DNA of 64,000 nt, from NCBI RefSeq assembly GCF_010668395.1, contig NZ_WUEY01000010.1, positions 1 to 64,000 on the forward strand, written 5' to 3'. Below, one piece after another: positions 1 to 8,603 of the stretch. The notes beneath the pieces are model-generated. The model ran no database searches and was not told the DNA's origin. It saw only the letters and a program-made list of their open reading frames with translations. Source of the DNA: Martinezella lusitana. GTDB taxonomy: Bacteria > Pseudomonadota > Alphaproteobacteria > Rhizobiales > Rhizobiaceae. Position 1 is the stretch's first letter, and the number at the start of each line of letters is the position of its first letter. The position numbers and the translations under genes are program-made.

Positions 1-53
1 ACGTGCCCTATGGCCAGGCGGCCGAGTGAGACGATGACGGGACGACCCACGCC

Positions 54-824
54 ATGACCTCACCCCTACCCAGGACACCCTCCTTCCGATTGGACGGCAA
101 GACCGCACTCGTCACCGGCGCTTCCTCGGGCATCGGACTGGGCGCCGCGGTCGCGCTGGCCGAGGCGGGTGCGGCCGTCACGCTTGCGGCGCGCAATGAG
201 GCGAAGTTGAGCGAGGTGGTGGATAGCATTCGGTCCGAGGGCCATCTCGCCGACGCGCTTGTCCTCGATATCCAGGATGTCGAAACCGTCGATCGCATCG
301 TCGCGGCCGCCGGCCCCTTCGATGTGCTGGTCAACAGCGCCGGACTTGCTCGCCACGGTCCTGCGGTCGAGACCCGGCATGAGGACTTCGATGAAGTCTT
401 CGGCATCAACGTCCGCGGCGCATACTTCCTCACGCGCGCCGTCGCCAAAGGGCTGATCGCGGCCGGACGTCCCGGCTCGCTGATCAATATCTCCTCGCAG
501 ATGGCCAGGGTCGGCGGGATCGACCGGGCTGTCTACAGCGCTACGAAACATGCGGTGGAAGGCTTCACCAAGTCGATGGCGATCGAATGGGGGCCGCTCG
601 GCATCCGCGTTAACACCATATGCCCGACCTTCATCCGCACGCCGCTCACCGAGCAGACCTTTGCACAGCCGGAGCGGGCAAGGTGGATAGAGGAGAAGAT
701 CAAGCTTGGGCGAATCGGCAGCGTCGAGGATATCATGGCCGCCGTCACCTACCTCGCATCCGATGCGTCGGCGATGGTGACGGGAACGGCACTGATGGTG
801 GATGGGGGTTGGACGGCGGACTGA
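54..824 (+). CDS. SDR family NAD(P)-dependent oxidoreductase
   Basis: A 256-residue short-chain dehydrogenase/reductase, cytoplasmic, expected to oxidise or reduce a hydroxyl/keto group of a sugar or polyol. The N-terminal Rossmann signature TGASSGIG is near residues 21-28, the NSAG motif is present, and the catalytic YSATK (Tyr-x3-Lys) follows a conserved serine (NISSQ). It ends in MVDGGW, typical of classical SDRs. The start at 54 gives the usual short lead before the Rossmann fold. Its stop codon overlaps the start of the LacI regulator, so the two are co-transcribed. The substrate cannot be read from sequence. An upstream partner could lie beyond the window edge. Confidence 0.9.
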   Translation: MTSPLPRTPSFRLDGKTALVTGASSGIGLGAAVALAEAGAAVTLAARNEAKLSEVVDSIRSEGHLADALVLDIQDVETVDRIVAAAGPFDVLVNSAGLARHGPAVETRHEDFDEVFGINVRGAYFLTRAVAKGLIAAGRPGSLINISSQMARVGGIDRAVYSATKHAVEGFTKSMAIEWGPLGIRVNTICPTFIRTPLTEQTFAQPERARWIEEKIKLGRIGSVEDIMAAVTYLASDASAMVTGTALMVDGGWTAD

Positions 825-1852
825 TGGCAAACGAAAAGGTTACCTCGAACGATGTGGCCCGCCTGGCGGGTGTCAGCCAATCCGCCGTTTCGCGCTATTT
901 CACGCCGGGATCGTCGGTTTCCAAAAAAACCTCGGAAAAGATAAGAGTGGCCGCCGAGCAGCTCGGATATCGCCCCAATATCCTGGCGCGATCGCTGATC
1001 ACCGGACGCAGCCGCATCATTGGCCTGGTCGTCGCTTATCTCGAGAACTACTTCTATCCGGAGGTCGTGGAGCGCTTGTCCAAGGTTCTTCAGGAGCAGG
1101 GCTACCATGTGCTCGTCTTCATCTCCTCGCCGGCCTCAGCGTCCGAGAATGTCGACCAGATCACGCAGGAGATCCTCGACTACCAGGTCGATGGCATCGT
1201 GCTGGCATCCGCCAGCATGTCTTCCGAACTGGCGGCGCGCTGCCATGCTCACGGTGTTCCCATTGTGCTCTTCAACAGATCGCAGGATGACGAACGGCTA
1301 TCGGCGGTCACATCGGACAACCGCGCCGGCGGCCGCAAGCTCGCCGAGCTGCTGCTGTCGCTCGGGCATGAGAAGTTCGGCTATATCGCCGGCTTCGAAG
1401 GTGCTTCCACGCAGCGCGACCGCGAGGCCGGATTTCTCGAGGGCCTTGCAGCGGCAGGCAAGTCGCTCTACCGCCGCAGTGTCGGCAACTTTCGCTACGA
1501 GGAAGCGCAGGCCGCCGCCCGCCGGATGTTCGGCTCCGACGATCGTCCCGACGCGGTCTTCGTCTGCAACGATCACATGGCATTTGCGGTCATGGATGTT
1601 CTGCGCTTTGAGCTTGGGCTGGAAATTCCGCAGGACGTCTCCGTCGTCGGCTTCGACGACGTGCCGCCGGCACGCTGGCCGGCCTATAATCTCACGACCA
1701 TCCGGCAAGACGTCGACGCGATGGTGGCCGAGACAATCAGGACACTCATGCGGGCGATCGACAATGGGGACGACCAGGCCCGGCGCGTCACCCTCGACGG
1801 TACTCTGGTCGTTCGCGGCTCGACCCGAAAGTGTCCCGCAACCTCAAACTGA
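824..1852 (+). CDS. LacI family transcriptional regulator
   Basis: A 342-residue LacI/GalR-type repressor. The N-terminal helix-turn-helix reads TSNDVARLAGVSQSAVSRYF, followed by the hinge helix region PNILARSLITGRS. The rest is a periplasmic-binding-protein-like sensor domain with the typical VSVVGFDDVP segment near the C-terminus. An open frame extends upstream to 620, but that part overlaps the SDR. The ATG at 824 sits in TGATG with the SDR stop and is the natural start. Local control of the cupin, RraA and hydrolase genes that follow is likely; the effector is unknown. Confidence 0.93.
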   Translation: MANEKVTSNDVARLAGVSQSAVSRYFTPGSSVSKKTSEKIRVAAEQLGYRPNILARSLITGRSRIIGLVVAYLENYFYPEVVERLSKVLQEQGYHVLVFISSPASASENVDQITQEILDYQVDGIVLASASMSSELAARCHAHGVPIVLFNRSQDDERLSAVTSDNRAGGRKLAELLLSLGHEKFGYIAGFEGASTQRDREAGFLEGLAAAGKSLYRRSVGNFRYEEAQAAARRMFGSDDRPDAVFVCNDHMAFAVMDVLRFELGLEIPQDVSVVGFDDVPPARWPAYNLTTIRQDVDAMVAETIRTLMRAIDNGDDQARRVTLDGTLVVRGSTRKCPATSN

Positions 1853-1906
1853 CGACTTGACGACCTGACGCGCCATATCGGCGCGCCGGGGCACCCTGAA
1901 CCAAGA

Positions 1907-1922
1907 TTGCATACGTATGAAA
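1907..1922. promoter_or_regulatory. Candidate LacI operator
   Basis: The 10-bp perfect palindrome CATACGTATG (1910-1919) extends to 16 bp with one mismatched pair. A central CG is usual for LacI/GalR operators. It lies between the LacI gene and the bicupin gene, just before the preferred bicupin start at 1932. No second copy was noticed in the window, so assignment to the LacI protein rests on position and symmetry only. Confidence 0.35.
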
Positions 1923-1931
1923 GGTACGAAA

Positions 1932-2903
1932 ATGCCGATATCCCAGCAGGAAATGGAAAGACGAATCGTCCGCTATGGTGAGCTCAAGCCATGCCGGACG
2001 GCATTCATCGATGCGCATACGCCAGGCTCGAACAGCAAGGAAAACTTTACGATCATCGGCGGCGGCGTGTCGGAAAGCCCGGACCAGCACGTCCACATCA
2101 AGGAGACGCCCGGCTTCAACATCGGCGCGGCCGGGCAGCCGCCCAAATGCCGCAACTCATTGCATTCGCACCGGACGGCGGAGGTTTTCTTCGTCCTCAA
2201 GGGGCGTTGGCGCTTCTTCTGGGGCCGCTGGGGCAATGCCGGCGAAGTTGTGCTCGAGGAAGGCGATATCTTCAATATTCCGACCGGCATCTTTCGCGGC
2301 TTTGAGAATATCGGCACGGACTACGGGATGATCATGGCCATCCTGGGGGGTGATGACGCCGGCGGCGGCGTCATCTGGGCGCCGCAGGTCATCGAGGATG
2401 CCAAGGACCATGGCCTGGTGCTCGGTGAGAACGGCAAGCTCTACGACACGAAGAAGGGTCAGGCACTGCCGGAGGGGATCAAGCCGATGCCGTTGCTGAC
2501 GGACGAGCAGCTCAAGGCTTTTCCCGAAACGCCGGTTACGGCCGTGGTGCGCGATTATGTTGCTCGGTATTGGGACCTTATGGCTCTCAGCCGGAACGCG
2601 CCCGCCAAGGTCATTGGCGAGAATGCGCTGCTGCGCGACAAGCCCGGCTTCGAGGTTGAGTTTCTCACGCGAGGATCGATCCCGCAGGATGCCTATTCGG
2701 TCGATCGGCACGAAGTCCTCATGGTCATGCGCGGCCATTGGCGCCTGGCCTGGGAGGGCGGCGAGACGGTGCTGGCGCCAGGCGATACGTGTGCGGTCCC
2801 TCCGGGATTGCGTCATAGTCTTGCGCCGTCGATGACGGGTGAAGCCAGCCTCTATCGGATCTCAAACACCGCCGATAGCGCGGGAGCGACCTGGCGCGGT
2901 TGA
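1932..2903 (+). CDS. Cupin domain-containing protein (bicupin)
   Basis: A protein of about 323 residues with two beta-barrel cupin modules. The first carries a metal-site-like HSHRTAEVFFVLKG segment followed by G-D-I-F-N-I-P-TG. The second carries the sequence VDRHEVLMVMRG then APGDTCAVPPGLRH. Such bicupins are often dioxygenases, isomerases or sugar-binding proteins. I prefer the ATG at 1932 because AAAGG lies 7 bases upstream. An in-frame ATG at 1917 would overlap the candidate operator. It follows the LacI gene and is closed by a strong hairpin at 2911-2938. No specific reaction can be assigned. Confidence 0.85.
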   Translation: MPISQQEMERRIVRYGELKPCRTAFIDAHTPGSNSKENFTIIGGGVSESPDQHVHIKETPGFNIGAAGQPPKCRNSLHSHRTAEVFFVLKGRWRFFWGRWGNAGEVVLEEGDIFNIPTGIFRGFENIGTDYGMIMAILGGDDAGGGVIWAPQVIEDAKDHGLVLGENGKLYDTKKGQALPEGIKPMPLLTDEQLKAFPETPVTAVVRDYVARYWDLMALSRNAPAKVIGENALLRDKPGFEVEFLTRGSIPQDAYSVDRHEVLMVMRGHWRLAWEGGETVLAPGDTCAVPPGLRHSLAPSMTGEASLYRISNTADSAGATWRG

Positions 2904-2910
2904 TAGCGGG

Positions 2911-2938
2911 AAGCCGCCGGCAAGGGTGCCGGCGGCTT
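2911..2938 (+). terminator. Rho-independent-type hairpin after the bicupin gene
   Basis: A perfect 12-bp stem (2911-2922 pairing with 2927-2938) closes a 4-base loop AGGG and is followed by CTTTG. It begins 7 bases after the bicupin stop and lies before the RraA-like gene. It probably ends or attenuates transcription there, so the downstream genes may be expressed less or need their own promoter. Confidence 0.7.
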
Positions 2939-2999
2939 CTTTGAAAACGATAGCCAGCGGCCCCTGTGATCCAGGCGGCATGCATAAGGAGGAAGGTCC

Positions 3000-3695
3000 T
3001 TGGACAATGATTTGCTGACCCTGTTGCGTTCGGTCGATACGCCGACGGTTTGCAACGCGATCGAGGTGGCGCAGGGCAAGCGGGGGTTCGATGCTTTCAC
3101 CCGCGGAACGGTGCTGTGTTCCGCGCCCGAAGCGCCGCCGGCCGTCGGCTATGCCCGCACGGCGAAGATCGCTGCAAGAACGCCGTCGCGTGACGACCCG
3201 GCCGTTATTCGCGAGAGGCGGATGGCTTACTACGAGCACATGGCCAGCGGTTCGCAGCCACGCATCGCCGTCATCGAGGACCTGGATTTCCCGGATGCGG
3301 TCGGCGCCTACTGGGGCGAGATCAACGCCACCGTGCACCAGGGGCTCGGCCTTGCCGGCGCACTCACAAATGGCGTGATGCGCGATCTCGGTGACGTGCC
3401 GAAAGATTTTCCCATCATTGCCGGCTCGATCGGCCCAAGCCACGCCTTCGTCCGCGTCGAGGCCGTCGCCACCACCGTTTCCGTCTTCGGCCTCACCGTT
3501 TCTCCCGGCGATCTCATTCATGCAGACCGTCACGGCGCCGTCGTCATCCCGCCCGAGATCATACCTGAGCTGGCAGATTCCATCCGGAAACTTCAGGCGA
3601 CGGAGCAGATCATCCTCACTCCCGCGCGCAAGCCTGGATTCGACATTCACGAATTCAAGATTGCATGGCAAGCCTTCGAGAAAAGCCGCACATGA
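3000..3695 (+). CDS. RraA family protein (aldolase/dimethylmenaquinone methyltransferase-like fold)
   Basis: A 231-residue RraA-like protein. The conserved block GALTNGVMRDLGDV (about residues 119-132) matches the family's G-x-x-x-(D/N)-G-x-x-R-D metal/substrate site. Downstream is the VSPGDLIHADRHGAVVIP segment typical of the family. Relatives include HMG/CHA aldolases and decarboxylases that act in aromatic or sugar-acid catabolism; RraA itself inhibits RNase E. The start is TTG at 3000, supported by AAGGAGG about 8 bases upstream; no ATG is well placed. Its stop overlaps the hydrolase start (ATGA). A catabolic lyase role fits this neighbourhood better than RNA turnover, but this is inference. 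Confidence 0.88.
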   Translation: MDNDLLTLLRSVDTPTVCNAIEVAQGKRGFDAFTRGTVLCSAPEAPPAVGYARTAKIAARTPSRDDPAVIRERRMAYYEHMASGSQPRIAVIEDLDFPDAVGAYWGEINATVHQGLGLAGALTNGVMRDLGDVPKDFPIIAGSIGPSHAFVRVEAVATTVSVFGLTVSPGDLIHADRHGAVVIPPEIIPELADSIRKLQATEQIILTPARKPGFDIHEFKIAWQAFEKSRT

Positions 3696-4414
3696 CGGCG
3701 CACGGCATCATGCGGCGGGAAGAGCAACCGCCCCTTGTCCTGGTGCCCGGGACTGCGTGCGACGAGCGGATATTTAAGCCGATGCTCGATCGGCTCAAAT
3801 ATCCGCACACAATCACCCTTGAGATTGATGGTGTAAGCTCGATGCATGATGCCGCGCTCCGCATCCTGTCGAAGGCTCCCGAACGTTTCATCCTCTGCGG
3901 CTTTTCTCTAGGCGGCATCGCTGCATTCGAGATCGTCGCGCAGGCCAGTGAACGTGTCGAAAAGCTTGTTCTGATCGACACCACGGCAAAGCCCGATCCG
4001 ATCGAAAATACCGCTGTACGCCGTAAGGCGGTTGCCGAGGCTGAGGCGCGTGGGATGGAATCCTTTATTCTCGACGCATGGCCAAAACTGGTCGCGCCGT
4101 GTAACATCTACGACCACGAGATTAGGTCGACTATCGTCGCCATGGCCAACGATTGCGGCGTGGCAAAGCTCGCCGCTCAGGCCGAAGTAGCGATAAGTCG
4201 TGCCGACAGCCGCCCGCGGCTCGGCGCGATTACACAGCCGACGCTGGTCCTTGCAGGAGAGAGCGAAGCCGTCTGCCCGATCGACGCTCATCGGGAAATT
4301 GCGGACGGAATTTCCGGCGCCGAACTTGTAGTCATTCCCAAAGCCGGACATTTCAGTCCGCTTGAAAATCCAGCTGAAATCTCGGCTCAACTAAAACGGT
4401 TTTTAGCGAGATAA
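3692..4414 (+). CDS. Alpha/beta fold hydrolase
   Basis: A protein of about 240 residues with the alpha/beta hydrolase fold. The oxyanion/entry segment LVLVPGTACDE is near the start, the nucleophile elbow is GFSLGG, and the catalytic acid region precedes the C-terminal histidine in KAGHFSPLENP. The start at 3692 forms an ATGA overlap with the preceding RraA-like gene; the frame is open further upstream to 3665 but that would sit inside the upstream gene. Probably an esterase or lactonase acting with the cupin and RraA-like proteins. Base composition is a little more AT-rich than the neighbours. Confidence 0.87.
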   Translation: MTAHGIMRREEQPPLVLVPGTACDERIFKPMLDRLKYPHTITLEIDGVSSMHDAALRILSKAPERFILCGFSLGGIAAFEIVAQASERVEKLVLIDTTAKPDPIENTAVRRKAVAEAEARGMESFILDAWPKLVAPCNIYDHEIRSTIVAMANDCGVAKLAAQAEVAISRADSRPRLGAITQPTLVLAGESEAVCPIDAHREIADGISGAELVVIPKAGHFSPLENPAEISAQLKRFLAR

Positions 4415-4535
4415 TTGACGCATTCAAAAAGACACGCCAGCGAATCGCGGGTGATGACGACCCGGCCACGCCGTCGTCTGTTCTATATCCGTGCCCGGTA
4501 GCGAGGGTGGGACTTGTTTTCTATGGCTTCTGAAT

Positions 4536-4870
4536 TCACCCGGTAACGTGGAGCAGCGCTTTCGAAAGATGCTTCTGAACGCTGCCGTCAGAAATTCCAA
4601 GGCGAGTTGCGACCTGTGAACAGGTGGGGTCTTCTATTCGGTTGAGAATGAAAATCGAGCGCGTCAATTCCGGAAGCTCATTGATAATCCCATGGAGACG
4701 CGCGAGCCGCTGACGGCTATTGCTTCATCTTCCAGTGTCGGCCGGTCGTCCGCGATATCGGCCAGATTATGCGCTGTGCGATAAAGATAAGAGCGCTCAT
4801 TGGTGAGCGCCGCTCCCGCTGGCGAACGAAGTTCAGCATAACGCAGACATGTTTCTTGGGAGCGAATTCC
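4536..4870 (-). pseudogene. Remnant of a FecI-like ECF sigma factor
   Basis: Read on the minus strand, two frames together resemble an extracytoplasmic-function sigma factor. The upstream frame gives QETCLRYAEL and then NERSYLYRTAHNLADIADD, which matches sigma region 2. After a frame change near 4720-4726 the next frame gives INELPELTRSIFILNRIED and VATRLGISDGSVQKHLSKAL, which is sigma region 4, ending at a stop at 4536. No start codon with a ribosome site is visible and the N-terminus is missing. I therefore read this as a frameshifted, truncated pseudogene. It explains most of the 599-base gap between the hydrolase and the ABC operon. The rest of the gap holds the operator at 4920-4938. Confidence 0.75.
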
Positions 4871-4919
4871 AGCGGCTCGACGGCGATGTCGGAGGACCTG
4901 CTGGCCACTTCACGCGCCT

Positions 4920-4938
4920 ATAGTCCAATATGGACTAT
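4920..4938. promoter_or_regulatory. Palindromic operator upstream of the ABC operon (GTCCA-N3-TGGAC family)
   Basis: ATAGTCCA-ATA-TGGACTAT is a perfect inverted repeat with 8-bp arms and a 3-bp centre. It lies about 75 bases before the ABC ATPase start. The same core occurs at 13898-13910, upstream of the winged-helix/SBP-fusion gene, and at 14342-14356, upstream of the YciI-like gene. This suggests a shared regulator. Confidence 0.65.
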
Positions 4939-5013
4939 TTGCTTATGGGCTGTCGGAATTTCTAGTTTAGCTTCTCTTTCATCGCTCGGAGGCGCGATGT
5001 TTAGGAGGAAATC

Positions 5014-6525
5014 ATGGACAAAAGAGCCGTCTTAACGGTCAGCAACCTGCGCAAATCTTTCGGCGGAATCCAGGCGCTCAAAGGCGTCGACTTCGATCTT
5101 CAGGCCGGTGAGATCCATGCCCTGTGCGGAGAGAACGGCGCGGGGAAAAGCACCCTTGTGCGTATGATCGCCGGGCTTATGGCGCCGGATGCGGGCGAGA
5201 TCCGCATCGGCGACGAACTCCTCAAGGCAGGCGAGCTCACCAGTCCAAAGCAGGTTTCCGTCGTCTATCAGGAATTGTCGATCATCCCGCATCTTTCCGT
5301 GCTCGACAATGTGCTCCTCGGAGATCCGGACATTTCGCAGCTCTATCTTCGCAGACGCTACACGGCGCGGGTACGCGAAACGCTCAACCAGCTCGGCCTG
5401 GCAAATGTCCCGCTTGACATCGAGGCCGGCCGGCTCGCAATCGCGGAGCAGCAGCTTCTCGAAATCTGTCGCGCCGTCATGCGCGGCGCCCGGGTCCTGA
5501 TCCTGGACGAACCGACGGCGAGCCTTTCCGACGCCGAGATCCAGCGCGTTTTCGAGACGGTGCGGTGGCTGCGCGGCCAGGGAACCGCGGTGATCTATAT
5601 CAGCCACCGACTGCCGGAAATCTTCGCGCTCACCGATCGCGTCACCGTTTTCCGAAACGGTCAGCGCGTCATGACCAAGCCTACCGGCGAATGGACGAAC
5701 GACGAGCTCGTCACCGAGATGATCGGCCGTGAGGTATCGTCCGCGCATTCGATCCGCAACAGCGCCGACCTTGCCGCCGCCGACACGGTGGTACGGCTCG
5801 CGGGTCTCGGCGTGCCCGGAAAATTCCGGCCGGTCGATCTCTCTTTCCGCAAAGGCGAGATCGTCGGGCTCATCGGCCAGCTCGGCGCGGGCGCCAATGC
5901 GATGGTCGAAACGCTCGCCGGCCTCGAAAGACATTATGCGGGTTCGATCAGCATCGACGGACAGGCCGTGAACGTTACCTCGATTGCTGCGGCGACGCGT
6001 GCCGGCATCGCCTATGTCTCCGAGGATCGCGGCGGCAAGAGCCTCTTTCTCGGCGCTCCGATAGAGGTCAACCTGACTGCGGCGATCCTCGATCGTCTCA
6101 ACCGTTTCGGCGTCCTGGCGCTTGCCGATGCCCGTCAGCGCGCCAACGATCTGGCGCGGCGGTTCCAGATCGATAGCCGGCGTCTGCCGCTTGCCGCATC
6201 GACGCTTTCGGGCGGCAACCAGCAGAAGGTGGCGATTGCAAAATCCGTTGCGCTCGAACCGAAAGTTCTTGTGCTCAATGAGCCGACCCGGGGTGTGGAT
6301 GTGGGTGCCCGAACCGAAATCTATCGCGAAATCCAGGCGCTCGCCCGCCAGGGACTGGTCGTCCTGTTCTTTTCGACGGACCTGGAAGAGATCCGCGAGC
6401 TTTCGCAACGGGTGATCACGGTCTTCCGCGGCGAGATCGTCAATGACCTGCCGGTCGAAGAAACGACGATGGACTCCATCCTCGGCGATGTCGTGCGCGG
6501 TCCTGTCATGGGGAGGGCAGCATGA
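5014..6525 (+). CDS. Sugar ABC transporter ATP-binding protein (RbsA/MglA type)
   Basis: A 503-residue protein with two tandem nucleotide-binding domains, as in ribose/galactose importers. The first has Walker A GENGAGKST (about residue 37) and Walker B VLILDEPTA. Its signature region is the degenerate AEQQLLEICRA form. The second domain has a degenerate P-loop (GQLGAGAN), a canonical signature LSGGNQQK and a Walker B LVLNEPTRG. The start at 5014 has AGGAGG just upstream. It energises import through the two permeases that follow, the first of which overlaps it by ATGA. The palindrome at 4920-4938 lies in its promoter region. Confidence 0.96.
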   Translation: MDKRAVLTVSNLRKSFGGIQALKGVDFDLQAGEIHALCGENGAGKSTLVRMIAGLMAPDAGEIRIGDELLKAGELTSPKQVSVVYQELSIIPHLSVLDNVLLGDPDISQLYLRRRYTARVRETLNQLGLANVPLDIEAGRLAIAEQQLLEICRAVMRGARVLILDEPTASLSDAEIQRVFETVRWLRGQGTAVIYISHRLPEIFALTDRVTVFRNGQRVMTKPTGEWTNDELVTEMIGREVSSAHSIRNSADLAAADTVVRLAGLGVPGKFRPVDLSFRKGEIVGLIGQLGAGANAMVETLAGLERHYAGSISIDGQAVNVTSIAAATRAGIAYVSEDRGGKSLFLGAPIEVNLTAAILDRLNRFGVLALADARQRANDLARRFQIDSRRLPLAASTLSGGNQQKVAIAKSVALEPKVLVLNEPTRGVDVGARTEIYREIQALARQGLVVLFFSTDLEEIRELSQRVITVFRGEIVNDLPVEETTMDSILGDVVRGPVMGRAA

Positions 6526-7526
6526 GCAGCAAAAGCAATACGACGCCTGGAGGCACGGCCTTGACCGAATTCGACCTGAAGGCGCTCGGCGCCAGTCTTG
6601 TCCGGCCGGAGCGTATCCAGTCGACCGCCGTGTGGATCGCCACCCTGCTCCTCGCTCTCTGGGCAACGCTGACCATTCCCGGCTTTTCGTCCAATGCCAA
6701 CGTCTCCGCCATCATGTACTCGACGTCGGCGGTCGGCATCGCGGCGGTGGGCATGGCGCTGATCACGCTCTCGGGAAATCTCTTCATGCTGTCGATGGGC
6801 GCAACGGCGGCCGTCTCGACCATTCTCTTCGCGTCCTTCCTTTATCTAGGCCTGCTCCCAAGCCTGGTCGTGGTGGTGGTGATCGGCGCCCTGTTCGGAT
6901 TTGCCCAGGGTATCGCGGTCGGGCTCTTCCGAACCAATCCGATCATCACCACGATCGCCATGGCCTCGATCATCACCGGCGCCGGCTCCTTCTATTCCGG
7001 GGGGCTGACTGTCATGGGCCAGGGCGATGCGAGCTGGCTCGGCGTCGGCCGCACCCTCGGCCTGCCCAACCAGATCATTCTCTTCCTGCTTGCGGCGATC
7101 GTGCTCGGCTTCATCGTCGAACGGACCCGCTTCGGCCGGGAGTTGCGCCTGATCGGGCTCAATCCGAAGGCTGCTTCCTTCACCGGCCTTCGTGTGGAGC
7201 GGACCCTCGTTCTTGCCTATGTCTTCGCCGCCATGGCAGCGGCATTTGCCGGAGCTCTCTACGGCTCCCAGGCTGCGCAGGGCAATCTGAAGCTCGGCGC
7301 GGGGCTGGATTTCGACGCCATCGCCGCCGTGCTCGTCGGTGGCGTGGCGATCAAGGGCGGCCAGGGGCGCGTGCTGGATGCCGCCATCGGCGCGGTCTTC
7401 CTGGCCATGATCTCCAATATCCTGCTGCTCAAGGGTCTCTCGCTGGAGATTCAGCTCATCGTCAAGGGGCTGGTGGTCATCGGCTCGGTCATCCTCGGCG
7501 CTCTTTCACTCGGTTTGCGGAGGTAG
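6522..7526 (+). CDS. Sugar ABC transporter permease (RbsC type) 1
   Basis: A 334-residue inner-membrane permease of the ribose/xylose family with about ten hydrophobic segments. It carries the family's cytoplasmic loop segment GRELRLIGLNPKAASFTG and the GGVAIKGGQGRVLDA motif before the last helices. The start overlaps the ATPase stop (ATGA), so translation is coupled. The second permease starts 4 bases after it. The pair probably forms a heterodimeric channel for the sugar delivered by the binding protein at 8604. Confidence 0.95.
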   Translation: MSSKSNTTPGGTALTEFDLKALGASLVRPERIQSTAVWIATLLLALWATLTIPGFSSNANVSAIMYSTSAVGIAAVGMALITLSGNLFMLSMGATAAVSTILFASFLYLGLLPSLVVVVVIGALFGFAQGIAVGLFRTNPIITTIAMASIITGAGSFYSGGLTVMGQGDASWLGVGRTLGLPNQIILFLLAAIVLGFIVERTRFGRELRLIGLNPKAASFTGLRVERTLVLAYVFAAMAAAFAGALYGSQAAQGNLKLGAGLDFDAIAAVLVGGVAIKGGQGRVLDAAIGAVFLAMISNILLLKGLSLEIQLIVKGLVVIGSVILGALSLGLRR

Positions 7527-7530
7527 GCCC

Positions 7531-8514
7531 ATGACGACGCGCTACAAATCAAAGGCGGTCTCGGGCGCGACCCTGCTTCGTCTTGCTCTTCTGATCGCGC
7601 TGGTCGTGATCTTCGCTCTCTGGAACCCGGCTTTCATCAGCGGCCGAAATCTCTATGCGCTGATGCAATCCTTCGCGTTGCTGGGCATGGTCGCGCTCGG
7701 CCTGTCGCTGACGATGATCGCGGGGGAGTTCGATCTGAGCGTCGGCTCGATGGTCGCGGTCGGCGGTCTCCTGACCCTGGTCGCCGGCGGCGACAGCCTT
7801 GTCGGTGGCATGGGGGTGGCGCTCGCCTTCGCGGTTCTGGTCGGCGGCGTGAATGCAATCGTCATCAGCCGCTTCAACGTCTCGTCGCTGGTCGTTACCG
7901 TCGGTTCGATGATGGCGCTCTCGGGATTTGCCTTCTGGCTCGCTGGCGGGAAGGTAATCAGCACGGACGATTTCGATCTCGGTTTTGCGCTCGACGATCC
8001 GATTTTCGCCGTCTTCTCGGCGCGCAGCCTGATCACGCTCGCTACCTTCGCGCTTGTCGGCATCTTCATGCACTACACTCTCATGGGCCGCGATATCCGT
8101 GTGGTCGGCAGCAAGCGACAGGTGGCCGCGGCCAGCGGCGCAAAGGTCGGGCGGTCGTTGCTGATCGTCTTCGTGCTTTCGGCCGTCACAGCCGCCCTTG
8201 CCGGCAGCATGCTCTCGATGAGCCTTGCCAGCGCGGCGGCGACGACAGGCGGCAACCTGATGCTGCAGGCGGTCTCCGCGGCAATCGTCGGCGGCGTGGC
8301 GTTGTCCGGCGGTTCGGGGACGCCGGCGCATGTGCTGCTCGGATCGCTGATCCTGACGGTGATGAACAATGGGATGAGCCTGATCGGCATGGGCGCGACA
8401 GGCATCCTCTTCGCCAACGGCCTTGTATTGATGGGAATCGTGCTGCTCGACGGTCAGTTGGGCGCATGGATAAGCGAGCGGCTCACGATGTTGCGGGCCG
8501 GTCATTCCGCTTAG
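7531..8514 (+). CDS. Sugar ABC transporter permease (RbsC type) 2
   Basis: A 327-residue inner-membrane permease, paralogous to the preceding one. It shows GEFDLSVGSMVAVGG in the N-terminal third, a canonical RbsC-family motif (E-x-D-L-S-V-G), then GRDIRVVGSKRQVAAASG in the cytoplasmic loop and GGVALSGGSGTPAHV near the end. The first permease lacks the exact E-D-L-S-V-G form (it reads GNLFMLSMG), so the two are not interchangeable. It is in the same operon, 89 bases before the binding protein. Confidence 0.95.
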   Translation: MTTRYKSKAVSGATLLRLALLIALVVIFALWNPAFISGRNLYALMQSFALLGMVALGLSLTMIAGEFDLSVGSMVAVGGLLTLVAGGDSLVGGMGVALAFAVLVGGVNAIVISRFNVSSLVVTVGSMMALSGFAFWLAGGKVISTDDFDLGFALDDPIFAVFSARSLITLATFALVGIFMHYTLMGRDIRVVGSKRQVAAASGAKVGRSLLIVFVLSAVTAALAGSMLSMSLASAAATTGGNLMLQAVSAAIVGGVALSGGSGTPAHVLLGSLILTVMNNGMSLIGMGATGILFANGLVLMGIVLLDGQLGAWISERLTMLRAGHSA

Positions 8515-8545
8515 CGGAACCAACCGTACGACCTTCGTAAAATCA

Positions 8546-8564
8546 CCGCCGGCGCAATCGGCGG
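8546..8564 (+). other. Intercistronic hairpin before the binding-protein gene
   Basis: CCGCCG (8546-8551) can pair with CGGCGG (8559-8564) around a 7-base loop in the gap between the second permease and the binding protein. Such hairpins often protect the 5' end of a processed binding-protein message. No T-run follows, so it is unlikely to be a full terminator. Confidence 0.4.
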
Positions 8565-8603
8565 GCAAGAAGGCGTGCGATCTTTAAACGGGAGGAATGA
8601 GCA

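Noticed and set aside
620..823. N-terminal extension of the LacI gene
   Set aside because: It overlaps the SDR gene in another frame. The ATG at 824 gives the standard LacI start and a TGATG junction.
4769..5035. Short plus-strand open frame before the ABC operon
   Set aside because: It has no domain or ribosome site, is antisense to the sigma-factor remnant and runs through the operator.
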